Shown here: positions 1 to 22,390 of the stretch, in pieces | Layout: every line of letters starts with the position of its first letter | How positions within the stretch are numbered: the first letter of the stretch is position 1 | Source: Mya arenaria | Taxonomy: Eukaryota; Mollusca; Bivalvia; Myida; Myidae | Length of the DNA: 64,000 nucleotides | NCBI RefSeq assembly: GCF_026914265.1 | Contig: NC_069135.1 | Span: forward strand, 32,532,756-32,596,755 | Direction of reading: 5' to 3' | Program-made: the position numbers and the translations under genes | The notes under the pieces: generated by a model | What the model saw: the letters and a program-made list of their open reading frames with translations, nothing else | What the model was told of the DNA's origin: nothing | Databases searched by the model: none

Positions 1-309
1 AAATCCGTCTGCAAAACTAATCAAACTTATTTAGATAAAGAAATTAATTTTGTGGTCCGTTTTCGTCTTAAAATGATATGAGAACGTCAGTTAAAAATCA
101 CGGCGAGTGAGAATGCATGACGTTTGCTTAAATAGCAGGCTCATCAGTACAATAAACTTTATGACACTCCGACTGCTTATCGGAGTTCTTATTTCGTAAA
201 TTTCGATTTTATGCAGTTAATTGCCTCTTGGTAGGATAAACAGGTTATCTGAAACTGGGGTATGGACTGAAGCAATGATTTTTGTCGTTAAAATTTAAAG
301 TTTAATTTC

Positions 310-341
310 AAAATTTACACATTTATGGTGGTGTAAATTTT
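310..341. repeat. Small perfect hairpin
   Basis: AAAATTTACAC at 310-320 and its reverse complement GTGTAAATTTT at 331-341 form an 11-bp perfect stem around a 10-nt loop. It lies about 500 bp upstream of the KAT2 start codon. The function is unknown; AT-rich DNA yields such stems by chance fairly often. Confidence 0.6.
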
Positions 342-441
342 AAAATATCGTAAAAAGTCATTCTAGGATTTTGGCCTTTTTAATTTGTTTGTCTTATCCA
401 AACATTCACGGTTTTAATGATGATAATGTTACTTTACATAA

Positions 442-459
442 AGGGTCAGCACTGACCCT
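442..459. promoter_or_regulatory. Palindrome resembling an inverted nuclear-receptor site
   Basis: AGGGTCAG, two bases, then CTGACCCT: a perfect 8-bp inverted repeat. Read as half-sites it is GGGTCA-N4-TGACCC, close to the RGGTCA half-site of nuclear receptors. It lies about 390 bp upstream of the KAT2 ATG. Seen: the palindrome. Inferred and weak: receptor binding. Confidence 0.25.
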
Positions 460-615
460 GAGCAATCAGTGTTTTAGAACATTTTGACGTAATGCTTTTC
501 AACTTTCCAATCTCATGCACGTTTAATTCCCTCTCTACACTCTAAGCGTATCTGCTTCCTTCACCTTGCCCCGTTCGTCCCGGCCTATGTGTACAAAATG
601 ATACTGAAGTTAGTT

Positions 616-823
616 TAAAAAAGTCAATGGCAAAGATAATAATGTCGATATATCGAGAATTCATATGAAGCAAATACGATTGGCAACTTAATGTACTGTA
701 ACCGTAGCAAGTATTTACAATTCTAAAAAGTCAATAGAAATAATAATAATGTCGATACCATCATCGATATGAAACAATACGACTGGCAACTTCGTGTACT
801 GTAACCAAATATTTACCATTTGG
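616..823 (+). repeat. Tandem duplication, two copies of about 107 bp, next to KAT2 exon 1
   Basis: Both copies contain aaaagtcaat, ataataatgtcgat, then a cgatatgaa-like block, a 'tacgantggcaactt' block and 'gtactgtaacc'. The second copy ends about 20 bp before the KAT2 start codon, so the duplication probably lies in the core promoter or 5' UTR. The copies have diverged by substitutions and small indels. Confidence 0.8.
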
Positions 824-845
824 AGCCGGTTTTGCGATTCTCACG

Positions 846-11524
<10,679 letters not shown>

Positions 11525-11915
11525 AATTATGATTCTACTGTAGATGGTGAACATTTTGTGAGAACCTAGTTTTCACGATTTTTTGCGTATCAAGCAGCTC
11601 TTGGAAGTTAGTGAAATATTGGAATACCCCGGTAACCATTTCTTGTGTATGATTTTAACACATACAGATTTGAATTCTTGCAACACGGATTTAAAACCAA
11701 GAAAAAATCGTGAAAAGGACCTTATGAATGATGACAAATCTACTGTAGTGTACCTTAACATGTGGGCTAGATGTTGCAATATTGGTGAATGGGACACAAT
11801 GTGTACTGGAACATTAGAGTTTGATACTCGTGTATTATGAGCTTGGTACTGTCAAAGTTTAGAGTGAATCTCTGCTGTGGGTAAAGATATGACTGGTCGT
11901 GGTTTTTGTACACGG

Positions 11916-11921
11916 AATAAA
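11916..11921 (+). terminator. Polyadenylation signal of KAT2
   Basis: AATAAA about 390 bp after the stop codon, the first canonical hexamer downstream of the gene. It fits the expected end of the transcript. Confidence 0.6.
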
Positions 11922-12006
11922 TAATATTCTATCACAAAAGAGTGTATTTAATTAAACCAGGTTATAATAAAAACAATGCTGGGCTCAGGTGACTCAACTG
12001 CACTCT

Positions 12007-12014
12007 TACATTTT
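12007..12014 (+). repeat. Left target-site duplication of the hAT element
   Basis: TACATTTT directly before AGTGTTTTAGC. ACATTTT recurs at 17744-17750 directly after the right end (CACT). The T at 17743 can be assigned to either the element or the duplication, giving 7 or 8 bp. Eight bp is the hallmark of hAT insertion. Confidence 0.75.
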
Positions 12015-12513
12015 AGTGTTTTAGCTAATGCGGAATGGAAGGGCGGCCCGCCCTGCCCTTTTTTGACCCCGCCCCGCTGCCCCTTATTTCCCGCCCTATC
12101 GTATTTTTCCCCGCCCTCTTACGCTCATCTGGCCATTCAGATCGTTCTTTACCACAAAGTTGCTCCCTCAAAACATTTTATTGGTCAGTGTCGCCGTCTC
12201 CTAATCCGTCACAGATCAGCACGTGATAAGGCATACGACCATCATCACCGCGGGTCGGATTAACGGTAATTCACGCTTATCAGGGTGCTAATTGCTGTTC
12301 ATTATGACACATTATTCGTGGGCCCCGTTGTCTGTGACATGAAAGTTGTACCCCTTAATGTCCATCTTTGATGCGGATGTTGTTACGAACTAATTAATTG
12401 ACGCACATGTCATATTTTGGTGTCGTAGACCTTTTTTATCAGGTGAAAAAAAGAAAGAAATAATCTTAATCATATCATAGTTTCACTTCATTCATGTTCG
12501 TCTGTATGTGAAA

Positions 12514-15500
12514 ATGCCGTCTAAAAAACGAAAATTCTTTGATCTTGAAAAGGAACGTGCTAAGATAAAAAGGACTAATCATACTTTAGCCAAATATGTG
12601 CTTAAAGTCGACAGGTAGAATTTTTCGTTATATTCTTAAGTAAAGTGTGTTTTTGTTTCGTTTGTTTATTTACGTTAATATTACTTGAATGTGTATATAC
12701 GGTTTTGTATACGAGGAATACACAATTCCATTATTAACATACGACAAATTGTTACGTAAAAATAAATAACGAATGTCAGGTATATCCAAAAAGACTTGAT
12801 ACGCGAAACATTTTATTATTAGGTCAAATACACATGCAAAGTTATTTAAAAATCGCTTACTCCACAAAGTTACAGACCGAACACGAGGAATCCGGGCGAA
12901 CTTGTACGCACAAATATTTTTCTTGTCTTTTGGCAAAGCACGTCCATCAAAAGTGCGCGCCAATGTTAACATAAATCTAGAAATCCATTTAATAATTAAC
13001 CAAAGGTTAATACATGTACCAACCGGTTCCAATTACAACCATTTACATTTAGGTTTTATTTAATGATGAGTAAGATATCGCATTAAGGACGTGTTTGTTA
13101 CGCCGTTCAATTTAACTTCCGGGCCGAACGTGTCCCATCTTCCGAGAATTCCGAGTATTTTCAACGTGCCAAGAATACTTTGAATGTAATTGTAACATTT
13201 GTTTTCACATAAGTTGGAGCATAAAAATGAAGCTGTTCGTGATACTGTCGTCGTAGCTTATTATGTTCAAAGTGTTACAAGTTGAGATTTTCATACCCGA
13301 TATATAGTATCGCAAAGAGACAATTGTCAATATGAGGTTATCAATAGCAGGACACCGAGGTTATTTATCACGAAAAGTTCATTGTATTTTCAAACAACAA
13401 TAAATTCAAAAGAAAATGTATTTGTCATAAAAATAGTTAGGCGCAACACCTTGCATGGCTCCGAACCATTACATTAGCTAAACATTGCAGTCTTCGCCAA
13501 TCTTCGTAAATTTAAATATAAAAATAAATTACCTACGAAAAAATCAATTGCGTTTCGATTCATTGTTGAAAAAGTAAACTTGTTCGCGACGTTATATAAG
13601 TTTAAGAGCGAGTTTCATTTTGGCGGGAAATTTGCAACATGAAGTCCACGTGCTCTTTTATGTCGTTTCATGTATATGCCAATGACGGTATACCGTGTTG
13701 GATGCACACAAGGATGGATACGTATACTTGTTTTCCCTTTTGTTTCTCATATGATAATGGTTAAAACTTAAATAGCAGTCATAATTCAGGGAGTGAAAAC
13801 TTTTATTTCGATATAAAGGAGACATTTGTTTGTACATTTTGTACACTTCGTCATATAGAGCTACGTAAGTTTTAATTAAAACTGTAGAAAACAATTCTTT
13901 AAACCTTTTAATCTGAACACAGTCTTTTCTATATTTCTTTTTATATCTAATTCATATTAAGAACGATATCATGAAAATGTTTATTTGCTAAATCAAACAG
14001 AAATAAACAATTATTTCATTTTCAGTGTATACACGAAATCAGCACCTTCCGATGCCAGTGACCCACAAGGATGGTCGACAACAGACTCGCTTTCCAGGCC
14101 CCCTCCTGATACAGACTCGCGTGGCACTCCTTCGTTCCCTGCAGACTCCCGTCATGGGACCCGGCCGACCGTAGAATCGCGCGACACTCATCTGCCGGCT
14201 GCAGACTCGCAACACATTCCATCGACCGCCGCAGGCACGTGTCATACGCCCTGGCCCGCCGTAGACTCGCGCTACACTACTTCGCCCGCCGGAGACACGC
14301 ACCTCATGTCCCTGCCGCCTTCAGACTCGCACCTTACTCCTTCGACCGCCGCAGGCACGTGTCATCCGCCCCGGCCCACCTTAGACTCGTGCTTCACCAC
14401 TTCGCCCGCCGAAGACACGCATGAAACGCCCCTGCCGGCTGTAGCCCCGCACCACACGCACTTGTCGACCACAGACCCGCACCAGAAACCCCCTCCGGCC
14501 GTAGACTCTCACCACACGCACCTGTCGGCCGCAGATCTGTGCCACACGCCCATGTCGACCAATGACTCTCATCAAACTCAGTTAATCAACCCACAATTGC
14601 CGACCAAACAGACAGCAAATGCAACTTCGAGCAAAAAGGCCAAACACAAAATTGGATTTGATCCAAAGTGGACAGATGGTAGACCATGGCTATACTGCGC
14701 AACGGAAGAGACAGATACTGGCGTTCTTGATGTAATGTTTTGCAGACTATGCCAAAAACACAAAGTGAAAGGGAGAAATGGCAATGGAACTTGGAACACC
14801 AATGGGTGCACAACACTTCGGCTCGACAAGATTGTTAGTCATCAGAACTCGGAGATGCATAGGTCTGCATTACGAGTTGAAACGGAGGTCCAGCTAAACA
14901 TTAGTGACGCCTTCCAGCAGAAGAAGATGCCAATGGGCGAAAATGAGTTCAAAGCACTGACATGTGCAACAAAGATCTTGCATTTTCTTATAAGCCACAA
15001 CCTTCCCTACACCACTTTGTTTAAAGACTTTGTCAATTTTGCTACAAATGAACTACAATGCCCAGACCTGCAACACCTAAAACAAGGAAAAAACGCGACA
15101 TACACAAGTCCCACAATAGCAGATGAATTCATGGACTCCATGGCTACCGACATCGAGGAGACAGTGAAGCAACGAGTAAAAGACAGTCCCGGATATGCCA
15201 TAATGAGTGATGAGACAACCGATGTATCAAATAATAAACATCTTGCCTTCTGTGTAAAGTACATCAACACTGAAAATGGAGACGCCTGTATAGATTACTT
15301 AAAAGATGTGAAAATTACCGACGGAAAGGCTGAAACCATCTTTAAAGAGACTGAGAAAGTGGTAGAAGAGCTTGGACTAAGCAATTTTGTCGGATATGCC
15401 TCAGACGGATGCCAGACCATGATCGGCAAGAAGACAGGGGTTGCAACAAGGTTGAAAGCAGTTAAACCCGGCCTCGTAACTGTCCATTGCCATAACCATC

Positions 15501-16576
15501 GATTGGCACTGGCCGCCAAGGACAGCTTTGAATCGATCCCGCTCATGAGAGATACAGACGATCTCCTGAACCATGTCTTCAAGTATTACCACTACTCTGC
15601 AAATAAAACTGCCTCCCTACAGAAGATACAGACTATGTTAGAGGAGAAAGGGAAAACCATAAAACAGGCAGGCCATACTCGCTGGCTTTCCCACAAAGCA
15701 GCCGTCACCTCTCTACGAGACTGCTACAAGGCTGTTCTCATCGACCTCGAAAATGCGGAGGCATCCGGTGCCGATAAAGTCAGAATGGGGAGTGGTCCAA
15801 GTGCAAGTGGGCTGCTTAAGAAGCTTAAAAATCCGGCCACTGCAAAGATTGTTCACTTTCTGTGTGATGCTTTAAGACCACTTGCAGCACTGACACTGGT
15901 CTTTGAAAGGAATGACATTAACCTTTCTGTTATTAAACCAAGGAAAGACTCCACTATATCTGGGCTTAAAAATTTGAAAGAGACATATGGAAGCAGTGAG
16001 CGAAAATGTGATAAGCTCTTGGCAGACCTTGGATTAGAGGCAACAGAGCAGCAGCTGAAGTCTGTTCATAATGCAAGAACCATGTTTCTGGACAAACTGG
16101 TCGACAACATCAATGTTCGACTGGCCTCATCAGATGTCATTGATCAGCTAGCTGTTTTTAACATGGATGAAACTGAAACATTCTACGGCAATGATGAGAT
16201 AGCCTGCCTTGCCGACAACTTTGGGCTGGACGCTGATGAGGTCACAGAAGAGTGGGATGACTTCAAAAATGCCATCTCATCAACATCGCCTGAAGTCATC
16301 AGAGGGCCACATAGACTCATCAAGGCCATGATGAAAATAAGACCACACAAGTTCCCAAACATAGAAAGACTGTGTGCAACAGCAGTAGTTGTGCCAGTAA
16401 GCACTGCAGAAGTAGAACGTGTGTTTTCAGAATTGGCAAGAACCAAGACAGACCTAAGGAATCGGTTGCAGGTTGACACAGTACACCAACTCCTGATGAT
16501 AAATAGGAACGATAAATACTTGGCATTTGACAAATGTGTACGAAGATGGTACAAAATGAAAAACAGACGAATTTAG
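12514..16576 (+). CDS. hAT transposase (ZNF862/KIAA1586-like), two exons, 883 aa
   Basis: Exon 1 is 12514-12614 and begins MPSKKRKFF, a basic nuclear-localisation-like start. Exon 2 is 14026-16576. The donor (AG|gtagaa) and acceptor (ttttcag|TGT) phases match, so the upstream in-frame ATG at 13985 lies in the intron and is probably not the start. Order: a run of 10-aa Pro/Thr/Ser/Asp/His repeats (about residues 55-220); a zinc-binding segment with C-x2-C (FCRLC) and a later His pair (about 270-320); an RNase H-like DDE core with Asp in MSDETTD (about 428), Asp in YASDGC (494), CHNHRLAL and RWLSH; and the C-terminal hAT dimerisation block with Glu829 in STAEVERVFSEL. All three presumed catalytic acids are present. 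It is predicted to bind the element ends and catalyse excision and insertion in the nucleus. A domesticated host role is possible, but the intact TIRs and target duplication argue for a transposon. Confidence 0.9.
12615..14025 (+). other. Intron of the hAT transposase gene
   Basis: A 1411-bp AT-rich intron with donor gtagaa and a pyrimidine-rich acceptor. Open frames inside it on the minus strand have no recognisable similarity and are judged chance. Confidence 0.7.
14080..14582 (+). repeat. In-frame 30-bp tandem repeat in the transposase N terminus
   Basis: About 16 units of 30 bp, each coding ten residues of the pattern TPxPAxDSHx. A 120-bp higher-order period is visible: 14216-14305 and 14336-14425 are near copies. 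Copy number keeps the reading frame open. The region is GC-rich compared with the AT-rich intron before it. Confidence 0.85.
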
Positions 16577-17904
16577 ATTTAACCCCAAGACATGGAATTT
16601 CTTGAATAGCCTCGTTGATAAGTTTAGATTATTGTGAATTGGCTAAAATCATGCACATGAATTTTAACACCCAATAAAATGCTACTTGAGAGCTACTGGA
16701 GTCCAAATCTTATTTCATTTCTATTAAATTATGAGTTGAAGTTGTTGGAGTCAAGCTTGACAAAACTTTCAAAATTGACAAAATGAATTAGTTAGTTATG
16801 TTAAGGATATCCATGCTTAAACCATACTTAAGAAACAACACTTTAAGAGATTCGAGTATCAAATGTTCAGTTGACTGATTTTGTTTATTTTTTTATCTGC
16901 CTAGCCATATATATATGGCATATGCAATACTGCATTCATGCTAGTGCCATTTTAAGTCCCTGAATGCTGAAATCAGTTTTAAATGATGCCATGTTTTACT
17001 CAAGTTTGGTCTTTTTTATTTATGAAATAAGTTATCATTTATCTTTGCATTTCCTCTGTATTTGCACTGTGCTATTGTCCTGAAAAGATATAAAAACAAA
17101 TGGTTGAAGAGCTTAATCATTTTTTTTTTAAACTTATATGAACTGAAATGCTAGTTATTAGATTATGACTTTGACAATTTTTAGTTTTTATCAAAAAGAG
17201 ATGTTTTGCTCTGTTGTTTTAATGTATATAATTGAGTGGTGGTTTAATTAAATATTTATCTTTAAAATATTGCAATATGCATGCCATAACTTATCAAATG
17301 TAGGCACACAGTTGTATTCTTGTTATTTGTATGAACTTGTCCCCCCTTGGTAATTGTTGTCTGGTTGCCTCATTGTAACAGTCTTGTTTGATCTCATTGA
17401 TTTTTTTTTATTTTACTATTTATTATCATTTATGATAATTTTGTGTGTATTTCCTGTGACTACTGATTGTCTTCGTGCTATTACTACAGTCTTTTGGATA
17501 ATATAAAAAATACAATAAAAACTGTTAACTTGCATCTCCTTGTTGTTGACTTACACATACTGCTAACTCTTTTAGGCATAAGGACACACTTAAAGTCACA
17601 GTTTGACAACAACCTAAGATGGACTTTAAGGTATATGGCTGTTTCACAATCAAATATTGCGCGCACTATTTTGCCCCTTTGAAGAAAGCACCCTGCCCCT
17701 TTTTGGGCCCACCCTGCCCTTTTCAATTTCTGGCTAAAACACTACATTTTGACATGGATGTCATGTGTCATGTGTAAACATTCTGAAATCTCAAACACCA
17801 TCAACATAGCTCTCTGTACATATCTCCATTATACATGTAAGATGAAGACGACATTTCAGAGTGCTGGTTCATTCTTTCTACTTGTATTCAAGTATTCATA
17901 CGTA

Positions 17905-18170
17905 GGCGAGGGGCCGTATTCATTCAGCATCTTAAGTCATTTCCTAACTTAAGTTGATTTCTTAAAATGTTCATAGGTAAAAGAAAAGAAATATTTAAGT
18001 GTTTTTAATATTCAAGTATTTTTTTTTCAATAAGGTGAATGAAAATAATGGATTTTGGAAATTCTTTATTTTTTATTTCATATACTATAATAAGATACTA
18101 TAATAAGGAAAGCCACTTAAGTTAGGAAACGACTTTATAAGAAGTTTTATGAATGCCACCCCAGGGATAT
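17905..18170. mobile_element. Small foldback/MITE-like element
   Basis: The left end reads cgtattcattcagcatctta, then agtcatttcctaacttaag. The reverse complement of the right end reads ggcattcataaaacttctta, then taaagtcgtttcctaacttaag. The arms are imperfect, about 60 bp each, around a short AT-rich core. Confidence 0.7.
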
Positions 18171-18879
18171 TAAAGTTATAGTCATATGGACTTTCAGGGT
18201 TGTCATCAAATAAGAACATGGATATTGTGTTGACATATTGACATTCGTGATGCAATTTTTTAGATGGCAGAGTATGGTTTCAACTGTATTCATAATTCAA
18301 TGAAGAGACCTCTCAGTCATACTGTTGAACCAACACTTGTAAAATGATGTTTGATTGCAGTAAAATGAAATACAATATGTCTTTGAAGCATTATCTTTCA
18401 ACATTGTAGTACTGTTGGTTAACCACAAATAAATTCTGCAGGCTATGAGTGTAATGTAAACATTAATGGCGGCAGTCATGGAAATTAGATTAACAAGCTG
18501 GAATTTGACAAATCTTGCTATGTAAGATTCCGATTTCGAGTCATCAGACATTTGTCCATCATAGCGCTTGCCGACCCACTTAATAGTGAGTTGCTACATG
18601 TTAGTGTTTAAGATACTTTTAATATGTTATGTACATATGTACATATAACACTGTTTTCTATTTATTATTTTCATGTTTTGTGTAATATTTTTTTAGAACA
18701 ATACATTGAATTTTTTATGATTCAATAAAAGCTTGATGGCCAATCTCGTGTTAAGTTTAACAAGAGTTGAATTTGAAGATGCCAACTGCCCCTGATTAAG
18801 CTGTTTTAGCATGACTATTTCAAGAATAAGGAGGCTATACAACTCCCCCCATCGTTTGCATTGGCACCCAGTTAAAGGT

Positions 18880-19230
18880 TAAGGGCAAGTTTGCATTTTC
18901 ACATATTGCATTTGGGACCCCTAGGGTCAAGGTCACTGTTATTTAAAATAGACAACAGGTTTTAGCGAATAACTTAACTTAGTTAAGGTTGGCACATTGC
19001 GACCAAACTTTGTATATTGGAAGAGTTTATGGAGTCCTTTCAAATGATTACATTTGGGGCCCCTAGGGCCAAGGCTAAGGTCGCAGTTACTAAATATGGA
19101 TAACTGTTTGGTATTGAATAACTTAAGTTAGGGTTGATATATTGTGACAAAACTTGGTATGTAGAAAGAGTCTTTGGAGGACTTCCGTGGAATTGAAAAT
19201 GTGGTCAAGGTCAGTGTTCCTAAAAATAGA
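18880..19230 (+). repeat. Degenerate tandem repeat, period about 115 bp
   Basis: Three diverged units share 'gggrcccctagggycaaggt', 'ataacttaagttagggtt' and a 'gaccaaactttgtatattgg'-like block. From memory, similar 'ggtcaaggtcactgttac' repeats are common in bivalve genomes; that part is recall, not a search. Confidence 0.6.
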
Positions 19231-19574
19231 ATAACCAGGTGAAAATGAATCTCACAACGAAGGCTGAAGTTCTTCTGCCAATCATAGAAAACCTGGTTTC
19301 ATCTCATTGCGGCGTTTCTTGTTTACTTTCTTTATTGCTTGCCAGGCACATAATTTTATTACATCATTATTGTTTTCATTTCTAAGACAAAGTGACGTAT
19401 AGTCGAGCGCGCTGTTCTACGTCAGCTTTTGGTTGGTGTTTAGTTGGATATTTGTTAAATTAAAGTTATCTGAACAAATACTGTAAATATGCTCTACAAT
19501 TCTGTGAAGATTGATTGAATTCTCATTATCCTGTAAAATGGCTCAGACTAAATTGTATTCAAGATTGAGAACAA

Positions 19575-19845
19575 AATCATCAAAATGTGACCATGACCTT
19601 TGAACTTTAAATGAATAGGGGTAATCTGTTGGTCATGACTAACATTGAGGTTTTTGGTCCCCAAACGTTCTGGATTGACCAGGAGCCGTTTTTCTTAAGC
19701 TCAAGGTCACCGCGACCCTGGCTTTTTCACTTCATAACCCCAAAGCGTCATCAGAAATTCATGTCCAACCAGCCTACCAAATTTGAGTTTTCTGGTCCAA
19801 GGAGTTCTGCAGTTATTCATCAGGACGGAAACATAACGATGCTAT
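19575..19845 (+). repeat. Dispersed repeat of bivalve type
   Basis: Begins tgaccatgacctttgaactt, then contains aataggggtaatctgttggtcatgac and later 'ccaacctaccaaatttgag'-like and 'ttattcatcaggacggaaac' blocks. From recall this matches a repeat consensus frequently seen in bivalves, here degenerate. It breaks into a chance open frame of 93 codons that I do not call a gene. Confidence 0.5.
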
Positions 19846-20441
19846 GTAGTACCGTTAGAACTATGACGATGTTTCACTTTATTAGAAAATAACTCCATTC
19901 GTTTTAAATTTCAACTTGACTGAACATTTTTCATTTTGGGGCCAGAAAAAAAATGTTCCTTTCGTATGGGATATCGTTATATCCGGAGTTTGTTATAACC
20001 GTTCATTTTTACATTTTCCGTGTGGGAAATAATTACAAAAAAGATCATCTCCAAAGTTCAGCAGAAATAAAACTCGCAAGAGTAAGGTGTTGGACTTTGG
20101 GGTTTATTTTATTTATATAAGTTTATTGAAAAAGGGAAATATCAGCTATTCTTCGAAAAGTTTGATATAATTATAAATATATAAGTTTATTAAATGTTCT
20201 TTCTTAAATACTTTGATCAACAAGTTGAAGGAACTATTCAGGACAAAACAAGACTATTATTAAAATCAGAGTAATTGGCCTTACTACACATGTGCATTTT
20301 GTCACAAGTTTCGTGTTTACAAAGTGCACTGGCTTGAATATCCTAAATGCAACGGCAATTAAGTTATGACAAAGTTTTTGCGTTATTTTTCAAACTATCA
20401 AGGAGCCATTTTTTGAGTTGTGGCCAAACATCAAGACAAAG

Positions 20442-20701
20442 GGCCGATTGTTCAGATCTTTGCTATAGTTAACAACGTTGTTAACGCCATCGTTGTTAAC
20501 ATTCAAATCAATATTGCTCTGTAAGTTGCACAGATAAATTTATGATCTGCAGTATTCCTAACAAGATTTGAAACACCTGATTCAGCTGTACTTGTCTTAT
20601 TTAAATAAGTGATCATATCATCAAATAGTTCACCTTTAAAAGTTAACGACGATGTCGTTAATCCCATTGTTAACTTTAACAAAGTTCTGAACAATCGAGC
20701 C
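20442..20701 (+). mobile_element. MITE family with TIR GGCYCGATTGTTCAGA, copy 1
   Basis: The left end GGCCGATTGTTCAGA and the right end TCTGAACAATCGAGCC are inverted repeats; the similarity continues inward through CTTTG and GTTAAC blocks. A second, more diverged copy with the same internal order (ctgcagtattyctaacnaga) sits at 31299-31558, past SEC13. Confidence 0.8.
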
Positions 20702-21132
20702 AATGACGTTGTTTTTTTTTCTTCTCATTGTCAAAAATAGACGAGCTTCATGAAAAGAGAGATATATTGCTGAATATTAATGGGACAAGTACGATTTCGG
20801 GCAAGTTTATTTTAAAAGCAGATTAAAAAACAACAACGCTATTTATATAACCTCAGTTATTAGTCAGTAAATTCAATAAAGGGATGCGTTTTGCAAGCCA
20901 ATCCCTGGGGTCGGTATAGAACGATCCCTGCATTGGTACACCATAATGTCCGTATTATGACTTGGCCCCAAAACACAGTTTTGAAGCCAAAGGGGAAATT
21001 AATCCCCACCAGTTTATGATATATTCGCCAATGGAGAAATGGTGTACCAAAGATGGCGCGAGGCCTGCGAAGAATGACATTAAAAGTAATCACACAGCTC
21101 TGACTACTGGATAGGGTTTTATTTTTCCAGTC

Positions 21133-21497
21133 TTAAAGCTGCACTCTCAAAAAATGAACGTTTTGGCAACTTTTTTACTTTTTGTCTTGGAACGAGCCAA
21201 TTCTTGCAAAAATCCATGAAAACCAGTTATATAAGACAACCGACAAAAACATAGATCGCATATTTTTATATTTCAGTTCAAAAATTGATGTTTTATGCAT
21301 TTTTCTTAAACCGTTAGTAACGGTTTACGCCACAAAACATTAATTTTCGAACGGAAATATGAAAATTTGCGATCTGATCTTTTGTCAGCAATCTTATATC
21401 ATTGGTTTTCAGATATCTACGCAAAAAATTGCTCTTTCCAAGATAACAAATAAAAAAAAAATGTAAAAATAGTAAATCTGTGAGAGTGCAGCTTTAA
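21133..21497 (+). mobile_element. Palindromic TTAA MITE, copy 1
   Basis: Runs from TTAAAGCTGCACTCTC to GAGAGTGCAGCTTTAA. The whole element is a long imperfect palindrome whose centre is AAACCGTTAGTAACGGTTT. TTAA at both ends fits a TTAA target duplication, as in piggyBac-type transposition. Other copies: 31804-32165, 35786-36127, 40235-40579, 46219-46644, 48477-48835, 52393-52518 and 57776-57988. Confidence 0.9.
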
Positions 21498-22390
21498 CAG
21501 TAGTTATAATTTAGAAATGCTATATAACAGGTATCTTAAAGATAATTAAATTTTAAGAATGGTATATTTTAAATGGCCGGGACTCGAGCGCGGTCTGTTC
21601 ATTGAGAAGAAAGTGTTATGCTGACAGGACGGTTTCGTCCAGTATATATATATACCGCCTTATTGGTCTCAGATCAGTCTGTATGTCGATGAACCTGCAT
21701 TAACAGTAATGGGCATTCATAAGCTCTTTTGTGAAACAGACCTTTATTAAGTTGATAATCAAAGGCGAAGAAAACTATATACATGTACCGCGCCGTTTTA
21801 CTCGCAGTGTTTCACTGTGCTTAATGACTTCAGCTGAAATAATTAAAAACGGGAAAATCCACGACCCAAAATCTGCCATCAATTACGTTTTGTCAAATAT
21901 CTAATTGTAGACAATTAATGTGACTATATTGATCAGACTTGCTGTGTAGTCAATGAAAAAACTGAGATCGGTTGTCCCAAACTGAATGCAACCCGACGCA
22001 AAGTGAGCTGTGCGAACGCAGATAGTTACTATTCAATCATGTCAAGGGATTAGCGTGGTAATATCTCAGGTGTCTATAAATGCCAATTCCAATCAAAGTT
22101 ACTTAATTTTTGGAAAGACGAGCAATCGAGTGCTCAAGACTATCTCTCATTATCACAGTCTCACGACCATTTGTATAAACAATGTCCGTGGTGTTAGCAT
22201 TGATAAAACTATTGGTAGAGTCTAGCCAAAGGTTTTATGCGGTATAGGTTTTATAAAGAAGCTCTTCGAAAAGAAAAGCAGTTTTAGTTATGCCACGTCA
22301 AAATTGACGAACAAAATATAGATTGTTGTAGCAATATTAACGTGTTTTTTTCAATTAGACCGATCATTTATATCCAGAAAAAGCTACACA

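Larger units (their letters stand above)
1..845. other. Upstream region of KAT2
   Basis: AT-rich DNA with no supported coding exon. It must hold the promoter and 5' UTR of the KAT2 gene, but I see no clear TATA box or initiator. It carries a short hairpin (310-341), a palindrome (442-459) and a tandem duplication (616-823), listed separately. Confidence 0.5.
11525..12014 (+). other. KAT2 3' UTR and spacer before the hAT element
   Basis: This follows the KAT2 stop codon. It contains a consensus AATAAA at 11916-11921, so the mature 3' end is probably near 11935-11945. The last 70 bp lie between that point and the left end of the hAT transposon. Short open frames here have no recognisable content. 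Confidence 0.6.
12015..17743 (+). mobile_element. Full-length hAT-superfamily DNA transposon, about 5.7 kb
   Basis: The ends are inverted: AGTGTTTTAGC at 12015 and GCTAAAACACT ending at 17743. Both subterminal regions are rich in GCCCTGCCC-like motifs (12045-12120, and reversed at 17670-17720), as hAT transposases usually need repeated subterminal sites. A 7-8 bp duplication, (T)ACATTTT, flanks it. The element encodes an uninterrupted two-exon transposase. It inserted about 100 bp past the KAT2 polyadenylation signal in the same orientation, between KAT2 and SEC13. Intact ends, duplication and coding region point to a fairly recent, possibly still competent copy. Confidence 0.88.
17744..22390. 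other. Repeat-rich intergenic region between the hAT element and SEC13
   Basis: I found no supported exon. It holds at least five repeat copies (listed separately) and AT-rich sequence between them. The SEC13 promoter and 5' UTR should lie in the last few hundred bases before 22391. No TATA box stands out there. Confidence 0.5.

Noticed and set aside
12670..13032. 120-codon minus-strand open frame inside the transposase intron
   Set aside because: No recognisable motif, AT-rich composition, and the region is spliced out of an intact element on the other strand.
18620..18655. Palindrome around ttatgtacatatgtacat
   Set aside because: Real but short, in AT-rich DNA with no neighbouring gene or repeat copy; likely chance.
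19611..19892. 93-codon open frame
   Set aside because: Coincides with a degenerate dispersed repeat that I recall from bivalve genomes.
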